Assembly (NCBI RefSeq): GCF_030817195.1
Contig: NZ_JAUSYZ010000002.1
Coordinates: 124,001-188,000 of the forward strand
DNA: 64,000 bases
From: Arthrobacter globiformis
GTDB lineage: Bacteria; Actinomycetota; Actinomycetes; Actinomycetales; Micrococcaceae
Direction of reading: 5' to 3'
The number at the start of each line of letters is the position of its first letter. Within the stretch, counting starts at the first letter, position 1. The notes under the pieces are model-generated. The model was not told the origin of the DNA. It worked only from the letters and a program-made list of their open reading frames with translations, and did no database searches. This document shows positions 1 through 7,709 of this stretch, piece after piece. The position numbers and the translations under genes are program-made.

Positions 1-1
1 C

Positions 2-253
2 AGTCCCATCATCATGTTCCCCGCCTTCGCCGACCCTGGCGACGCGGTCGGAGTCGAACCCGACGGGACAGTCCACCTCTCAACCGACGGCGGTACGACC
101 TGGACGAAGAAAGGCCGGATCGACGGCCAAGTCAGGTGTATAGCAGCGGTCAAGGGCGCCAACGGCAAGCCGTGGATCTGGGCCGCCACCACGGAAAGCA
201 TCCTCGTCTCCACCGACGGCGGAACGACGTTCCGGCCATCTGACGCAGCCTGA
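2..253 (+). CDS. BNR-repeat (sialidase-like propeller) protein, C-terminal part
   Basis: The frame is open from the window edge, so only the C-terminus of a longer gene is seen. Two Asp-box style repeats are visible (STDGGTTW near the start and STDGGTTF near the end), spaced as in BNR/glycosyl-hydrolase-like beta-propellers. Such propellers are often secreted or lipid-anchored, but the N-terminus is outside the window. It lies just upstream of a DUF3105 gene; in related actinobacteria I recall these two families being neighbours. Enzymatic activity cannot be inferred. Confidence 0.6.
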   Translation, partial: SPIIMFPAFADPGDAVGVEPDGTVHLSTDGGTTWTKKGRIDGQVRCIAAVKGANGKPWIWAATTESILVSTDGGTTFRPSDAA

Positions 254-378
254 ACCATGGACCTCGCAGAATTCTTCGGCTCAACGACGACTTCCGACGC
301 GCTGCTCATCGCCATCCCCCGGGCGATGACAGCGGGACTTGGTGCCCTTCCTTCTCCCCAAACACAAGGACAACCCGC

Positions 379-1014
379 ATGAGTGTCCCCAAAAAGCCTT
401 CCACCGATCGTCAGGCGATCCTGGCCTCCCTCAAAACCCAGCAAAAGGCCAAGCAAAGGAAAAGGAACCTCCTGGTCTACGGCGGCTTCGGGCTGCTCCT
501 TGCGGCCATCATCGCCGCGGTGGCCATCACCGTCACCGGCTCCATCCAGGGAAAAAATGCGTCCGTAGAAGCTGCGAAACGGCCCATCGAGGGGATCCAG
601 ACTTACACTGGACTGTCCCGGAACCACGTCCAGGGCGCCGTCACCTACCCCCACGAACCCGGGGCCGGCGGAGACCACTCCCCCACCTGGACCAACTGCG
701 GCATCTACACCGAACCCATCAGCGAAGAACGCGCGGTCCATTCGCTGGAACACGGCGCCGTGTGGCTGACATACAACCCCAGCCTCCCTCCAGCGGAAAT
801 CAACAAGCTCACTGCCCTCGCCAAAGACAAGCCCTACATGCTCCTCAGCCCGGACAAGGACCAGAAAGCTCCCGTCACCGCCACGGCCTGGGGAACCCAG
901 CTGACCCTGCAGACCGCCGACGACACACGCATCCCCACCTTCATCAACGCCTACGCCCAGTCTCCGAAGGCACCGGAACCCGGCGCCCCCTGCACCGGAG
1001 GGGTTGACGGATGA
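379..1014 (+). CDS. DUF3105 membrane-anchored protein
   Basis: 211 residues. A basic cytoplasmic N-terminus is followed by one transmembrane segment (about residues 34-54), then an extracytoplasmic domain with the family's landmarks: a paired-histidine region (NHVQG, HEPG, GDHSP), a conserved W/C/G stretch (TWTNCGIY) and SLEHGAVW. The ATG follows a gap of about 125 nt after the BNR gene. Function of DUF3105 is unknown. The conserved His and Cys residues and the copper-related genes nearby suggest metal binding, which is inference only. Confidence 0.85.
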   Translation: MSVPKKPSTDRQAILASLKTQQKAKQRKRNLLVYGGFGLLLAAIIAAVAITVTGSIQGKNASVEAAKRPIEGIQTYTGLSRNHVQGAVTYPHEPGAGGDHSPTWTNCGIYTEPISEERAVHSLEHGAVWLTYNPSLPPAEINKLTALAKDKPYMLLSPDKDQKAPVTATAWGTQLTLQTADDTRIPTFINAYAQSPKAPEPGAPCTGGVDG

Positions 1015-1069
1015 GGAGCTGCAGCCCGAGCGTGCTTACTGCTGCGGGAGCCGTTGAGAACGGCGTTTC

Positions 1070-1561
1070 GTGACGGAAGCAGAAGACATCTGGCGTGCGG
1101 ACCCGGATACGCTGCAGGACGTGATTCTGGACCGGCCCGCGGTCGAAGCACGACTGGATGAGTGTCCGCCGCTGGAGTGTGTCTGGATCCTGTCCCTGCT
1201 CGGACGCCACGCCGAAGCCGTGAAAGAAGGCCATCAGCTGCTCGCCCGCTCCCCGGACCGCTTCAAACCCTTGCTGGTCCTCGCGCACGCCTACCAGCGC
1301 CAGTACCGGTGGGCTGAAGCAGGGGCCCTCCAGGAGCAGGCGCTCCGCCTGGCCTTCACCCGGACCAGGGAAGCACTGGTCCGTCACCACATCGGCCGCC
1401 GCCTCTTCGACGAAGCACGCTACCGGGACGCCGCAGCGGAGTTCGAATGGGCCAGCGACCTGTACCGGACAGCCGGCCGCGCCCGCTTGGCCAAGGCCTC
1501 CCGGCGGGCAGCCATGCGCTCCCGGCAGGTCGACCAGCATGGGCGCAGCTCATGGCCCTAA
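1070..1561 (+). CDS. TPR-like helical repeat protein
   Basis: 163 residues from a GTG start. The middle (about residues 40-145) is helical and alanine/arginine-rich with tetratricopeptide-like A-x-x-x-Y/A spacing (GRHAEAVKEGHQLL, YRWAEAGALQEQAL, EARYRDAAAEFEWA). No signal peptide or membrane segment is seen. TPR folds usually mediate protein-protein contacts; the partner is unknown. It sits between DUF3105 and a frameshifted membrane gene. Coding is supported by strong third-position GC. Confidence 0.6.
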   Translation: MTEAEDIWRADPDTLQDVILDRPAVEARLDECPPLECVWILSLLGRHAEAVKEGHQLLARSPDRFKPLLVLAHAYQRQYRWAEAGALQEQALRLAFTRTREALVRHHIGRRLFDEARYRDAAAEFEWASDLYRTAGRARLAKASRRAAMRSRQVDQHGRSSWP

Positions 1562-1636
1562 CCGGGGGATCCGGATTCGCTCCCCCGGCCGGTGATCGTC
1601 TGGCGTCCAAGGCAGCCGGACCAGGACGAACTGACC

Positions 1637-2120
1637 ATGCGTGACCCGATCCTGGTCCTGACCGGTACAGCCATCTTTGCCGCCGCCATCGCACTGGGGA
1701 TCGCCCTGCCCAGCGGCGGAAGCCGGACCGGGGCCGGTTGGCTGTCCCCTTTCCGGCAGGACCAGGCAACAGCCAGGGCCCCGCCGCCCTACCGCTGGGG
1801 ACTTGCAGGCTGTGTGGCCGCGGCCGCGGCCGGTCTTGATCTCGCCGTGGCTTACGGAATCGGCAACCTCGCCCTCCGCGGGGTCCGGCATCACCGTCGA
1901 ACTCGGCTTTGCCATGACGGTCCTCGCTGTCGTGTGGTTCATCTTCCGCCACGAGGTCCTCATCTATCAGCTTCGGATCGCAGCAGTACTGTACGACGCC
2001 CGGGGTCCGGCCGATCCGGAGCAGGTCAGGGCCGCCGAAGCAGTCGGAAGGTTCCTTCGCCTGGTGCTCTTCCTGCCCGGACTCTTCATCGTGCTGGCCA
2101 AGTTGATCCTTCGCCAGTAA
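1637..2120 (+). pseudogene. Small integral membrane protein, apparent frameshift
   Basis: Two overlapping frames make one plausible protein. The first frame (ATG 1637 to about 1885) gives two hydrophobic helices (ILVLTGTAIFAAAIALGIAL and a later Ala/Gly-rich helix). The second (about 1885 to 2120) gives two more (LGFAMTVLAVVWFIF and LVLFLPGLFIVLAKLIL) and a charged loop. Neither half alone has a sensible end or start, so a one-base frameshift near 1880-1890 is likely. The second half could be a separate protein starting at ATG 1914. Function unknown. Confidence 0.45.
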
Positions 2121-2176
2121 ACCGGTCCCCTGCTCGTGCCAGCGGCGGAGGCTGACGTCGTGACCGCAGCGGGTCT

Positions 2177-2217
2177 AGGGTGGCCGTGACGGCCGGGCCG
2201 GCCGCCACGGCCACCCT
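2177..2217. terminator. Strong GC-rich hairpin
   Basis: Perfect 12-bp arms (AGGGTGGCCGTG at 2177-2188 and its complement at 2206-2217) around a 17-nt loop, between a membrane-protein gene and the copper-binding gene. There is no T-tract on the plus strand. It may terminate transcription from upstream or act on the leader of the next gene. Confidence 0.5.
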
Positions 2218-2235
2218 AATGGCAGGAGCTGCATC

Positions 2236-2645
2236 ATGACTCACCACATGAGCGCCATGCTCAATTCCCACCCGCAAGGCGTCGATGCCGCCGGGACGGA
2301 AAGCCTCGCTGAATCCATCGCTGCCTGCTTCGAATGCTCCCAAGCCTGTACCGCTTGCGCCGATGCGTGCCTGGGCGAGAAGATGGTCGCTGACCTGGCC
2401 GCGTGCATCCGCACCGACTTGGACTGTGCTGACATCTGCGCCGCCACAGGCAACATCCTGACCCGTCAGACCGCCACCAACACAGCCATCACCCAGCCGG
2501 TACTCGAGGCCTGCCGGGCTGCCTGTGGAGCCTGGGCGATGAATGCGAGCAGCACTCCGGCATGCACGAGCACTGCAGGATCTGCGCCGAAGCCTGCCGC
2601 CGCTGCGAAGCCGCCTGCACTGCACTCCTCAGCGCCCCGGCCTGA
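2236..2645 (+). pseudogene. Four-helix bundle copper-binding protein (Csp/DUF326-like), frameshifted
   Basis: The N-terminal 95 residues match Cys-rich four-helix copper-storage proteins: cysteines in helical spacing (CFECSQACTACADAC, CIRTDLDCADIC, CRAACGA). The frame is lost near 2534. In the third frame the expected fourth helix continues (DECEQHSGMHEHC, then ICAEACRRCEAAC) and ends at TGA 2645. One missing base in a run of G explains it. The family stores cytosolic Cu(I) through inward-facing cysteines. This may be a true null allele or a sequencing error. The start has a clear Shine-Dalgarno site (GGCAGGAG). Confidence 0.85.
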
Positions 2646-2674
2646 CCACCCGCACCGAACTGCGCGCTGGCGGC

Positions 2675-3286
2675 TCAGGAGCCGTTTTCAGGCTCTGAAT
2701 TTTCCGTTGCTCCGGCTGCGGCGACGGGCTGCAGACCGGTCATGGTGACGTTCACCAGCCGCTGCACGGCGTCGCGGGACGGCAGCCCCGAAGCCGCTTC
2801 CAGTGCGTGCAGGCAAAAAGCGGCGAGTTCCTCAGGAGCAACATCGTCCCGGAAGGCCCCGCCCTCAGCGCCACCGCGGAGAAGATCCGTGAGGAAATCA
2901 TTGAGGTGCCGCTGGGCGTGAGTGACGTGCGGACCTTGATGCAGCCGGGCACCCAAGGCGCCACCCCTGCGGGAGTAGGCCATCACTGCATACGCCTCCA
3001 GAACCGCTGCCAGCTGACGCACGGGCCCGTCCGCGCTGAGCCGCGCCTGCGCCAGCTGCTGCAGGTGCTCATGGACCTGGCGCTCGTGCCACGCATCGAG
3101 GATGGCATCGACATCAGAAAAGTACTTATACAGCGTGGCCCGCCCGATGCCGGCCGCCTGCGCAATCCGCGACATCGTCACCGAGGCCAGCCCATGCTCC
3201 TCCACCAGCGCAGCAGCTGCGTCCAGAACCGCCACCCGCACCGCACTGCGGTGCGTCTCGATCGTCTCGTTCCACAGCTTCGGCAT
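2675..3286 (-). CDS. TetR/AcrR-family transcriptional regulator
   Basis: The preferred start is ATG 3286 (MPKLWNETIE...). Residues 15-60 form the TetR helix-turn-helix (LDAAAALVEEHG, VTMSRIAQAAGIGRATLYKYF). The rest is the helical ligand-binding and dimer domain. It is transcribed away from the small membrane protein and DUF2269-like gene at 3398, so it may repress those genes from the shared 110-bp gap as well as itself. The ligand is unknown. Confidence 0.85.
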   Translation of the reverse strand: MPKLWNETIETHRSAVRVAVLDAAAALVEEHGLASVTMSRIAQAAGIGRATLYKYFSDVDAILDAWHERQVHEHLQQLAQARLSADGPVRQLAAVLEAYAVMAYSRRGGALGARLHQGPHVTHAQRHLNDFLTDLLRGGAEGGAFRDDVAPEELAAFCLHALEAASGLPSRDAVQRLVNVTMTGLQPVAAAGATENSEPENGS

Positions 3287-3397
3287 GGACAAATCGTACA
3301 ACCTGACGCTCCAATGGACAGACTGACGCTGACAATACATACTGTCTTACAAAACTCGCAGTAACCGTGAGTTCCAAACCAAGAGTGAGGGCAGGGC

Positions 3398-3571
3398 ATG
3401 AGTGAAGGATCAGGGCCGGCAAGAAAGAGCGCCCGACCGGGGCGGACCAAAAAGCCAGAGCCCTCGACCCCGCGGTGGGTGAAAGCGTTCATCGCCGCTG
3501 GCGTGGTCCTGGTCGTCGCGTTCGTGATCCTGCACCTGACCGGAGGCGGCATGGGACTCCATCAGCCGTGA
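3398..3571 (+). CDS. Small single-pass membrane protein (57 aa)
   Basis: Short gene starting ATG 3398 after a purine-rich GAGGGCAGGG. A basic, proline-rich cytoplasmic N-terminus is followed by one hydrophobic helix (FIAAGVVLVVAFVILHL) and a Gly-rich tail. Its TGA overlaps the GTG start of the next gene (GTGA), implying translational coupling. A small membrane protein in front of a DUF2269-like gene is an arrangement I associate with this lineage. Confidence 0.7.
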   Translation: MSEGSGPARKSARPGRTKKPEPSTPRWVKAFIAAGVVLVVAFVILHLTGGGMGLHQP

Positions 3572-4098
3572 AGCTCATGGCACCGGGACCGCGCAAACTT
3601 GCCCTGACCATCCACGTTGCCAGCTCGGTCGGCTGGCTGGGCGCGGTCGCATCCTTTCTGCTCCTCGCAGCCACCGGGCTGACCAGCACGAACCCGCAGC
3701 AGGTGCGCGCCGCCTACCTGGCCATGGACCTGATCGGCTGGTCCATCATCTTCCCGCTGAGCCTGGCATCCCTGATCTCCGGCATCATCCAGGCCCTGGG
3801 CACCGTCTGGGGACTCTTCCGCCACTACTGGGTCCTGATCAAACTCATCATCACCACCCTGGCCACGGCACTGCTGCTCCTCCACCTCCAGCCCGTCAGC
3901 CACATGGCCGGCATCGCCTCGGTCTCCGACCTCTCCGCCACCGACATGACCGGAATGCGCGCCCAGCTCATCGCAGACGCCGCAGCCGCTGTCCTCGCGC
4001 TGCTCGTGACGACCGTGCTCTCGCTGTACAAACCCCGCGGCATTACCAAATACGGACGTACTCGTGCAGGAGGGCAGCAGCCCGTTCCGCACTCCTAA
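3568..4098 (+). CDS. DUF2269-like integral membrane protein
   Basis: About 176 residues from GTG 3568, overlapping the upstream stop codon. Four hydrophobic helices are visible: the first with HVASSVGWLGAVASFLLL, then IIFPLSLASLISGIIQAL, a helix around YWVLIKLIITTLATALLLL, and a last one at ADAAAAVLALLVTTVLSLY. The conserved H...GWLG in helix 1 and the W-x-L-I-K motif fit the DUF2269 family. Function unknown. It probably forms an operon with the 57-aa protein and may answer to the divergent TetR. Confidence 0.75.
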   Translation: MKLMAPGPRKLALTIHVASSVGWLGAVASFLLLAATGLTSTNPQQVRAAYLAMDLIGWSIIFPLSLASLISGIIQALGTVWGLFRHYWVLIKLIITTLATALLLLHLQPVSHMAGIASVSDLSATDMTGMRAQLIADAAAAVLALLVTTVLSLYKPRGITKYGRTRAGGQQPVPHS

Positions 4099-4182
4099 CC
4101 CATGCCCTCATGCGGGCATCAAGGTAGGACGTATCAGGTCCGACAGCTGTGCAGTGTCGCATTACCCGTGTGTCCCGGATCC

Positions 4183-4254
4183 CTAGGCTTTCAAGACATC
4201 GAAACCGCCAAGTTGAGCTGTGAAAAACCGCCATTCTGAACTAACAGTCACACG
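4183..4254. repeat. 72-bp inverted repeat, left copy
   Basis: Matches the reverse complement of 24,094-24,165 over 72 bp with about four mismatches, while the flanks on both sides are unrelated. Each copy contains two similar sub-blocks (GAAACCGCCAAGTTGAGC and AAAACCGCCATTCTGAAC), as expected of a recombinase or protein binding site with paired half-sites. The two copies bracket the conjugation, replication and partition backbone. Confidence 0.85.
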
Positions 4255-4274
4255 CTGCTTGTCTCGATCTCCTG

Positions 4275-4810
4275 TCAGTCTGAAGCAACAGTTTTCTGCA
4301 TTCGTCTGGCGACTGCTTCGGAGAATACACCGTCCGTTGCATCACGGTCAGTGGCGTACACCATGTACGGATTGATGATGCATCTGAAGTCAAGTGTCAT
4401 CGACGATGCCAGTCCGGTGTAAGCGGTATAGCTGTGTGGCAGGCCCCCCACATAGGAAGGTAACAAATTTATCGAACCAGGCAGCCTTCCGGCCGTTCTC
4501 ACCAGTCGCACCGGTATCTCGACCATGTTCTTTGTCGCGCTCCCAAGGGACCAGTTGTAGACCGGGGCAGCTATCACTACCGCATCCGCCGACACGATTG
4601 CATCCTTCAGCCTGACAACTCCGGCGTGATCATGGGCTGGCGCATTGTCAAAAGCAGGAAGCATCATCTCCTGAAGATCGACCAGCTCAACACATGCTCC
4701 CTTATCTTCCAGACGCCGGGCCGCATTGAATGCCAGAAAACGGCTCTGACTCAAGGGATCAAGACTGCAGGAACAACCAGAACCGAAAGTGAGGCGCTGA
4801 ATCGCCGAGA
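4275..4810 (-). pseudogene. NADPH-dependent FMN reductase-like flavoprotein, N-terminus disrupted
   Basis: From a possible TTG at 4754 down to 4275 the protein resembles flavodoxin-fold FMN reductases: LDPLSQSRFLAFNAARRL (first helix), ELVDLQEM, then AIVSADAVVIAAPVYNWSLG (flavin and substrate region), and a Lys-Asn pair before a long helix. The first beta-strand expected upstream (SVLVVPA) is present but in another frame, at about 4768-4795. A single-base loss would reconnect it. No normal start codon follows the AGGAGG at about 4815. Likely inactivated; the TTG start is an alternative. Confidence 0.6.
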
Positions 4811-4962
4811 TCGTCCTCCTCGGCTAAACCATGATCAAAAATCATATACAAATCCTATTCGGCACTCGGACCGCTACCCGGTACGTGCTCCGCGAATAGG
4901 TCCGTGACTCTTGGGCACAAGACCACGACGGATGTATCCTGCTCGGAATCTTTTCCGCGTTC

Positions 4963-5265
4963 ATGGTTCCGATACTTCTGTTCTTCGGAATCTGGACTGA
5001 AGGCCTCGACGACGAGGAGTCCTGCGAGATATTTCATCATCAGACCTATGACTGGGCGTACAGAATGGTGCACCCTGAAAATGCGGGCAGGAACATCTTC
5101 CCGTTGAGCAACAAGTGCAACGCCGACTACGACACGGTCCCCTTCTGGATGAACCCCGCGGTCGTCGGGTTCGCACTCCCTGCCGTCGGCGCCTTCGTAG
5201 TGCCACCACTGAGGAAACGGACGATCGGGCAACGGCCGAGCGGTCCTCGGTCAGGGGCCCTGTAG
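4963..5265 (+). CDS. Small two-helix membrane protein
   Basis: About 100 residues. A hydrophobic N-terminus (MVPILLFFGIW) is followed by an acidic, Cys-containing extracytoplasmic loop (DDEESCEIFHH...PLSNKCNADYD) and a second helix (MNPAVVGFALPAVGAFVV). The PLSNKCNADYD...NPAV stretch recurs in actinobacterial membrane proteins of unknown function. The frame is open upstream to 4900 without a standard start, so the true N-terminus could be a little longer. A hairpin follows 20 nt downstream. Confidence 0.55.
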   Translation: MVPILLFFGIWTEGLDDEESCEIFHHQTYDWAYRMVHPENAGRNIFPLSNKCNADYDTVPFWMNPAVVGFALPAVGAFVVPPLRKRTIGQRPSGPRSGAL

Positions 5266-5284
5266 CTGTTCCGAAATCTCCACG

Positions 5285-5316
5285 GCAGCCGAGTCTCCGG
5301 ACGGAGACCCGGCTGC
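5285..5316 (+). terminator. Hairpin terminator
   Basis: Nested inverted repeat: GCAGCC...GGCTGC outside and GTCTCC...GGAGAC inside with a GGAC loop, beginning 20 nt after the stop of the preceding gene. It lacks a long T-tract but is very stable. Confidence 0.6.
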
Positions 5317-5359
5317 ATGGCCCGAGCTGTCTGGGGGCGGTCTGGACTACTGGCTCCCG

Positions 5360-5480
5360 CTGCCCCCAGCCGGGGACAATCCTGATGGGTTATCCACCGC
5401 TACTGCTGCTGAGGGAGCTTCCCCAATGGCTCCCAATTGGCAGCCGTGGATAACCCGGATTGACCCCAACTATGGACAGC
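5360..5480 (+). repeat. Conserved hairpin element, copy 1
   Basis: A block of about 120 bp that recurs at 51,621-51,744 at roughly 75-80% identity by eye. The core is a 70-nt imperfect hairpin (5387-5456). The outer arms are GGGTTATCCAC and GTGGATAACCC; an inner pair is GGGAGC/GCTCCC. The outer arms resemble inverted DnaA boxes (TTATCCAC). No open reading frame explains the conservation. It could be a structured RNA, a replication-linked site or a small non-autonomous repeat. Confidence 0.75.
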
Positions 5481-5522
5481 AAGCTAGGCACCTTGGAGCT
5501 CCCGGGCGAAGTCCTGTCCGTT

Positions 5523-5947
5523 TTAGAACAGCCCCGCGGGCGGCTCCTCGCATGGCAGAGGGGACAGTTTGGAGCGGTGACCGTCCTCCGGGTTGCAGCC
5601 CCGGAACGGCCCATCAGTTGAGAGCAGCACGGACATGTGGTGATCTGCGTGGTCGCGCCACCACACGCTCATGCCCGTGGTCCCGTCCAGGCGCAGGAAT
5701 TCCCACGCCCGCCAGAGTGCTTCCAGCCGGCTGATCGCTTCGGCATGTTTCCACCATTGCGGGCACCAGGTGACCCGCCCTGTACGTTGAGTTGCCTGCG
5801 GTAGGTGGCGGCCAGCTTTTTGGTGACGAACTCGGCGACGTTCGGGTAGAACAGCTCAGGGACGTCCGCGTCGGCCTCTGCTGCTGGCTCAGCGGCGGCC
5901 GCGGTGTCCTCGAGCTCGTCGTCCCATTCCCCGAGGCCTTCAGCCAT
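5523..5947 (-). pseudogene. DUF4913 protein, frameshifted
   Basis: Starts at ATG 5947, overlapping the coupling-protein stop by 8 nt. The first 60 residues (acidic, then LFYPNVAEFVTKKLAATYRRQLN) are in one frame. The rest of the family signature (TWCPQWWKHAEAI, then SRLEALWRAWEFLR, MSVWWRDHADHHM and GPFRGCNPEDGH) is in another frame and ends at TAA 5523. The switch is near 5780, equivalent to one extra or two missing bases. DUF4913 genes commonly follow TraG/VirD4 genes in actinobacterial conjugative elements. Function unknown. Confidence 0.85.
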
Positions 5948-7709
5948 CCGAGGCTCCAGCGGCTACCCAACGATTGGCTGCCGCAGGTGCCGGCCGGTTG
6001 GCCGGGTCGTGCGCAGCGATGGAGGCCCGCACTGCCTCGGCGTGCGCGCCCTTCATCCATGGCACGGTTTCAAGCAGCGCGGCGGGGGCGCCGGAGGCGA
6101 ACATGATGGCGCGGCCGCGTGGGAACGCGGCCAGGTCCGAGACGTCCAAGGTGCGTTCTTTGCGGTCGTCGTCGTGGCTGTAGGAGGTGCCCTGTTTGGA
6201 GCGGCTTCTGGTCATGTTGGAGTAGCGATACTCGCCCACGAGCTGCGCGAGCTCGTTCAGGAATTCTGCTTCGGCCACACCGCCGCCGTAGACCTTAATG
6301 TTGGCTGCGGACCAGAGCTTGCGCATCCCGTCACGGCCCCAGACCTCCACGCCTTGGGACCATGACTGGAGGATGGTCATCAGGACGATGCCCCGGGAGC
6401 CGTAGTGGCTGTAGAGGTTCGGCAGTTCGCGCCAGCGGCAGACGTTTGCTGCTTCGTCCAGAACAGCGACCATGGGTGTGGCCAGCCGGCCGCCGGGTGA
6501 GTGGACGGCGAGTTCTTCGGCTGCCTCGACCGTGGCCACGGTCAGCGCCGTGACCAGTGGGCCGGCGGTGCCCTTGCCTTCCTTGGAGAGGCTGTACAGC
6601 GTGCCTTTGGACCGGACGAACTCTGCAGGGTCGAACTGGGGCCGTGCGTCGTTTTCGCCCTGCGGCGTCACCCACCGGGCCACTTGGCGGTTGGTGAGGC
6701 AGGACGCCATTTGCAGTGCCGTGCCGTACACGCCGCCGCGTTGCTTCTCGGGTGCGTTGATCACGCCGCCGACGGCGTTCGCGGTCTGCAGGAAGCCGTG
6801 GGCCTTGAGGATGTCTACCGCTTCGTCGTCGGCGGGCCGGGTCAGCCAGGTGTGAACCTGCGTGATCGGCCGGCCGTCGAGGGCGGCGGCGAGCAGGAGG
6901 CCGGCAATAAGATCCTGGCCGGCCGGATCGAAGTAGGCGTCCGTTTTGGCGTCCGGGCCGCGGGAGCCTGCGGCGAAGTGGTCGGCCAGGCGTGCCGCGC
7001 GCACTTCGTCAGTGACGTAGGACAGGGGGTTCCACCACCAGGTGGGTTCCTCGAGCGCGACGGACTGAGGGTCAAAGACCCACACCGGTCCGGCGGCGGC
7101 GCGGACGTCGCGGGTGCCGTCAACGATGTCGCGCTTGTTCGAGGTCACCAAGGCAGCGCCGGGGGCGGCAAGGATGGCCGGGATGGCCCGGGAGGTTGTC
7201 TTGCCTGTGCGGGGTCCCCAGATGTCGATGTGCATGTCTTCCCAGGAGCCGTAGACCATGTGCCCGCCCAGGACGGTCTTGCCAACCGGGACACCGGGTG
7301 AGCCTTTCACCCCCAGACGTTCGGCGGTGGCCGTGGCCCCGCGCAGGCTCAGGGCACGAAGGTCCCGGCCTTTGGCCATGTGCTGGGCGGCGGCATCCAC
7401 GCGGGAGCGCTTGGACCGCCGGCGCAGCACCCCACGGACCACCACAACGGCCACGACGATGATGAGGACGCCGAAGCCGATCAGGACCCAGGTGGCGGCC
7501 GCAGGCCAGGTGACCTTGTGCGAGAGCAGGCCGAAGACCAGTTCAAACGGGTTGGCCGGCAGCTTCTGGCCATCCTTAGACAGCATTGACCCGAGGTGCA
7601 CAGCGCCGGCCACCGAGCCGACACCGAGCACCACGACAGTGATGAAGACCCACAGCAGGATGGTTTCGCCGTCCATCCGGGAACGCTTGCCGCTGCTTGG
7701 TGCACCCAT
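5940..7709 (-). CDS. Type IV coupling protein (VirD4/TraG family, TraM-recognition domain)
   Basis: 589 residues from ATG 7709, which shares its A with the upstream stop (TGATG). Two N-terminal membrane helices (residues 17-38 and 70-95) are followed by a cytoplasmic ATPase. Walker A is GPRTGKTT (about 165-172); Walker B is MVAVLDEAANVC. In conjugation this hexameric ATPase links the relaxosome to the secretion channel and pumps DNA. It is last but one in an operon whose genes all overlap, so it is co-translated with the VirB4-like gene. A longer open frame upstream is ignored because it lies inside virB4. Confidence 0.92.
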   Translation of the reverse strand: MGAPSSGKRSRMDGETILLWVFITVVVLGVGSVAGAVHLGSMLSKDGQKLPANPFELVFGLLSHKVTWPAAATWVLIGFGVLIIVVAVVVVRGVLRRRSKRSRVDAAAQHMAKGRDLRALSLRGATATAERLGVKGSPGVPVGKTVLGGHMVYGSWEDMHIDIWGPRTGKTTSRAIPAILAAPGAALVTSNKRDIVDGTRDVRAAAGPVWVFDPQSVALEEPTWWWNPLSYVTDEVRAARLADHFAAGSRGPDAKTDAYFDPAGQDLIAGLLLAAALDGRPITQVHTWLTRPADDEAVDILKAHGFLQTANAVGGVINAPEKQRGGVYGTALQMASCLTNRQVARWVTPQGENDARPQFDPAEFVRSKGTLYSLSKEGKGTAGPLVTALTVATVEAAEELAVHSPGGRLATPMVAVLDEAANVCRWRELPNLYSHYGSRGIVLMTILQSWSQGVEVWGRDGMRKLWSAANIKVYGGGVAEAEFLNELAQLVGEYRYSNMTRSRSKQGTSYSHDDDRKERTLDVSDLAAFPRGRAIMFASGAPAALLETVPWMKGAHAEAVRASIAAHDPANRPAPAAANRWVAAGASDG

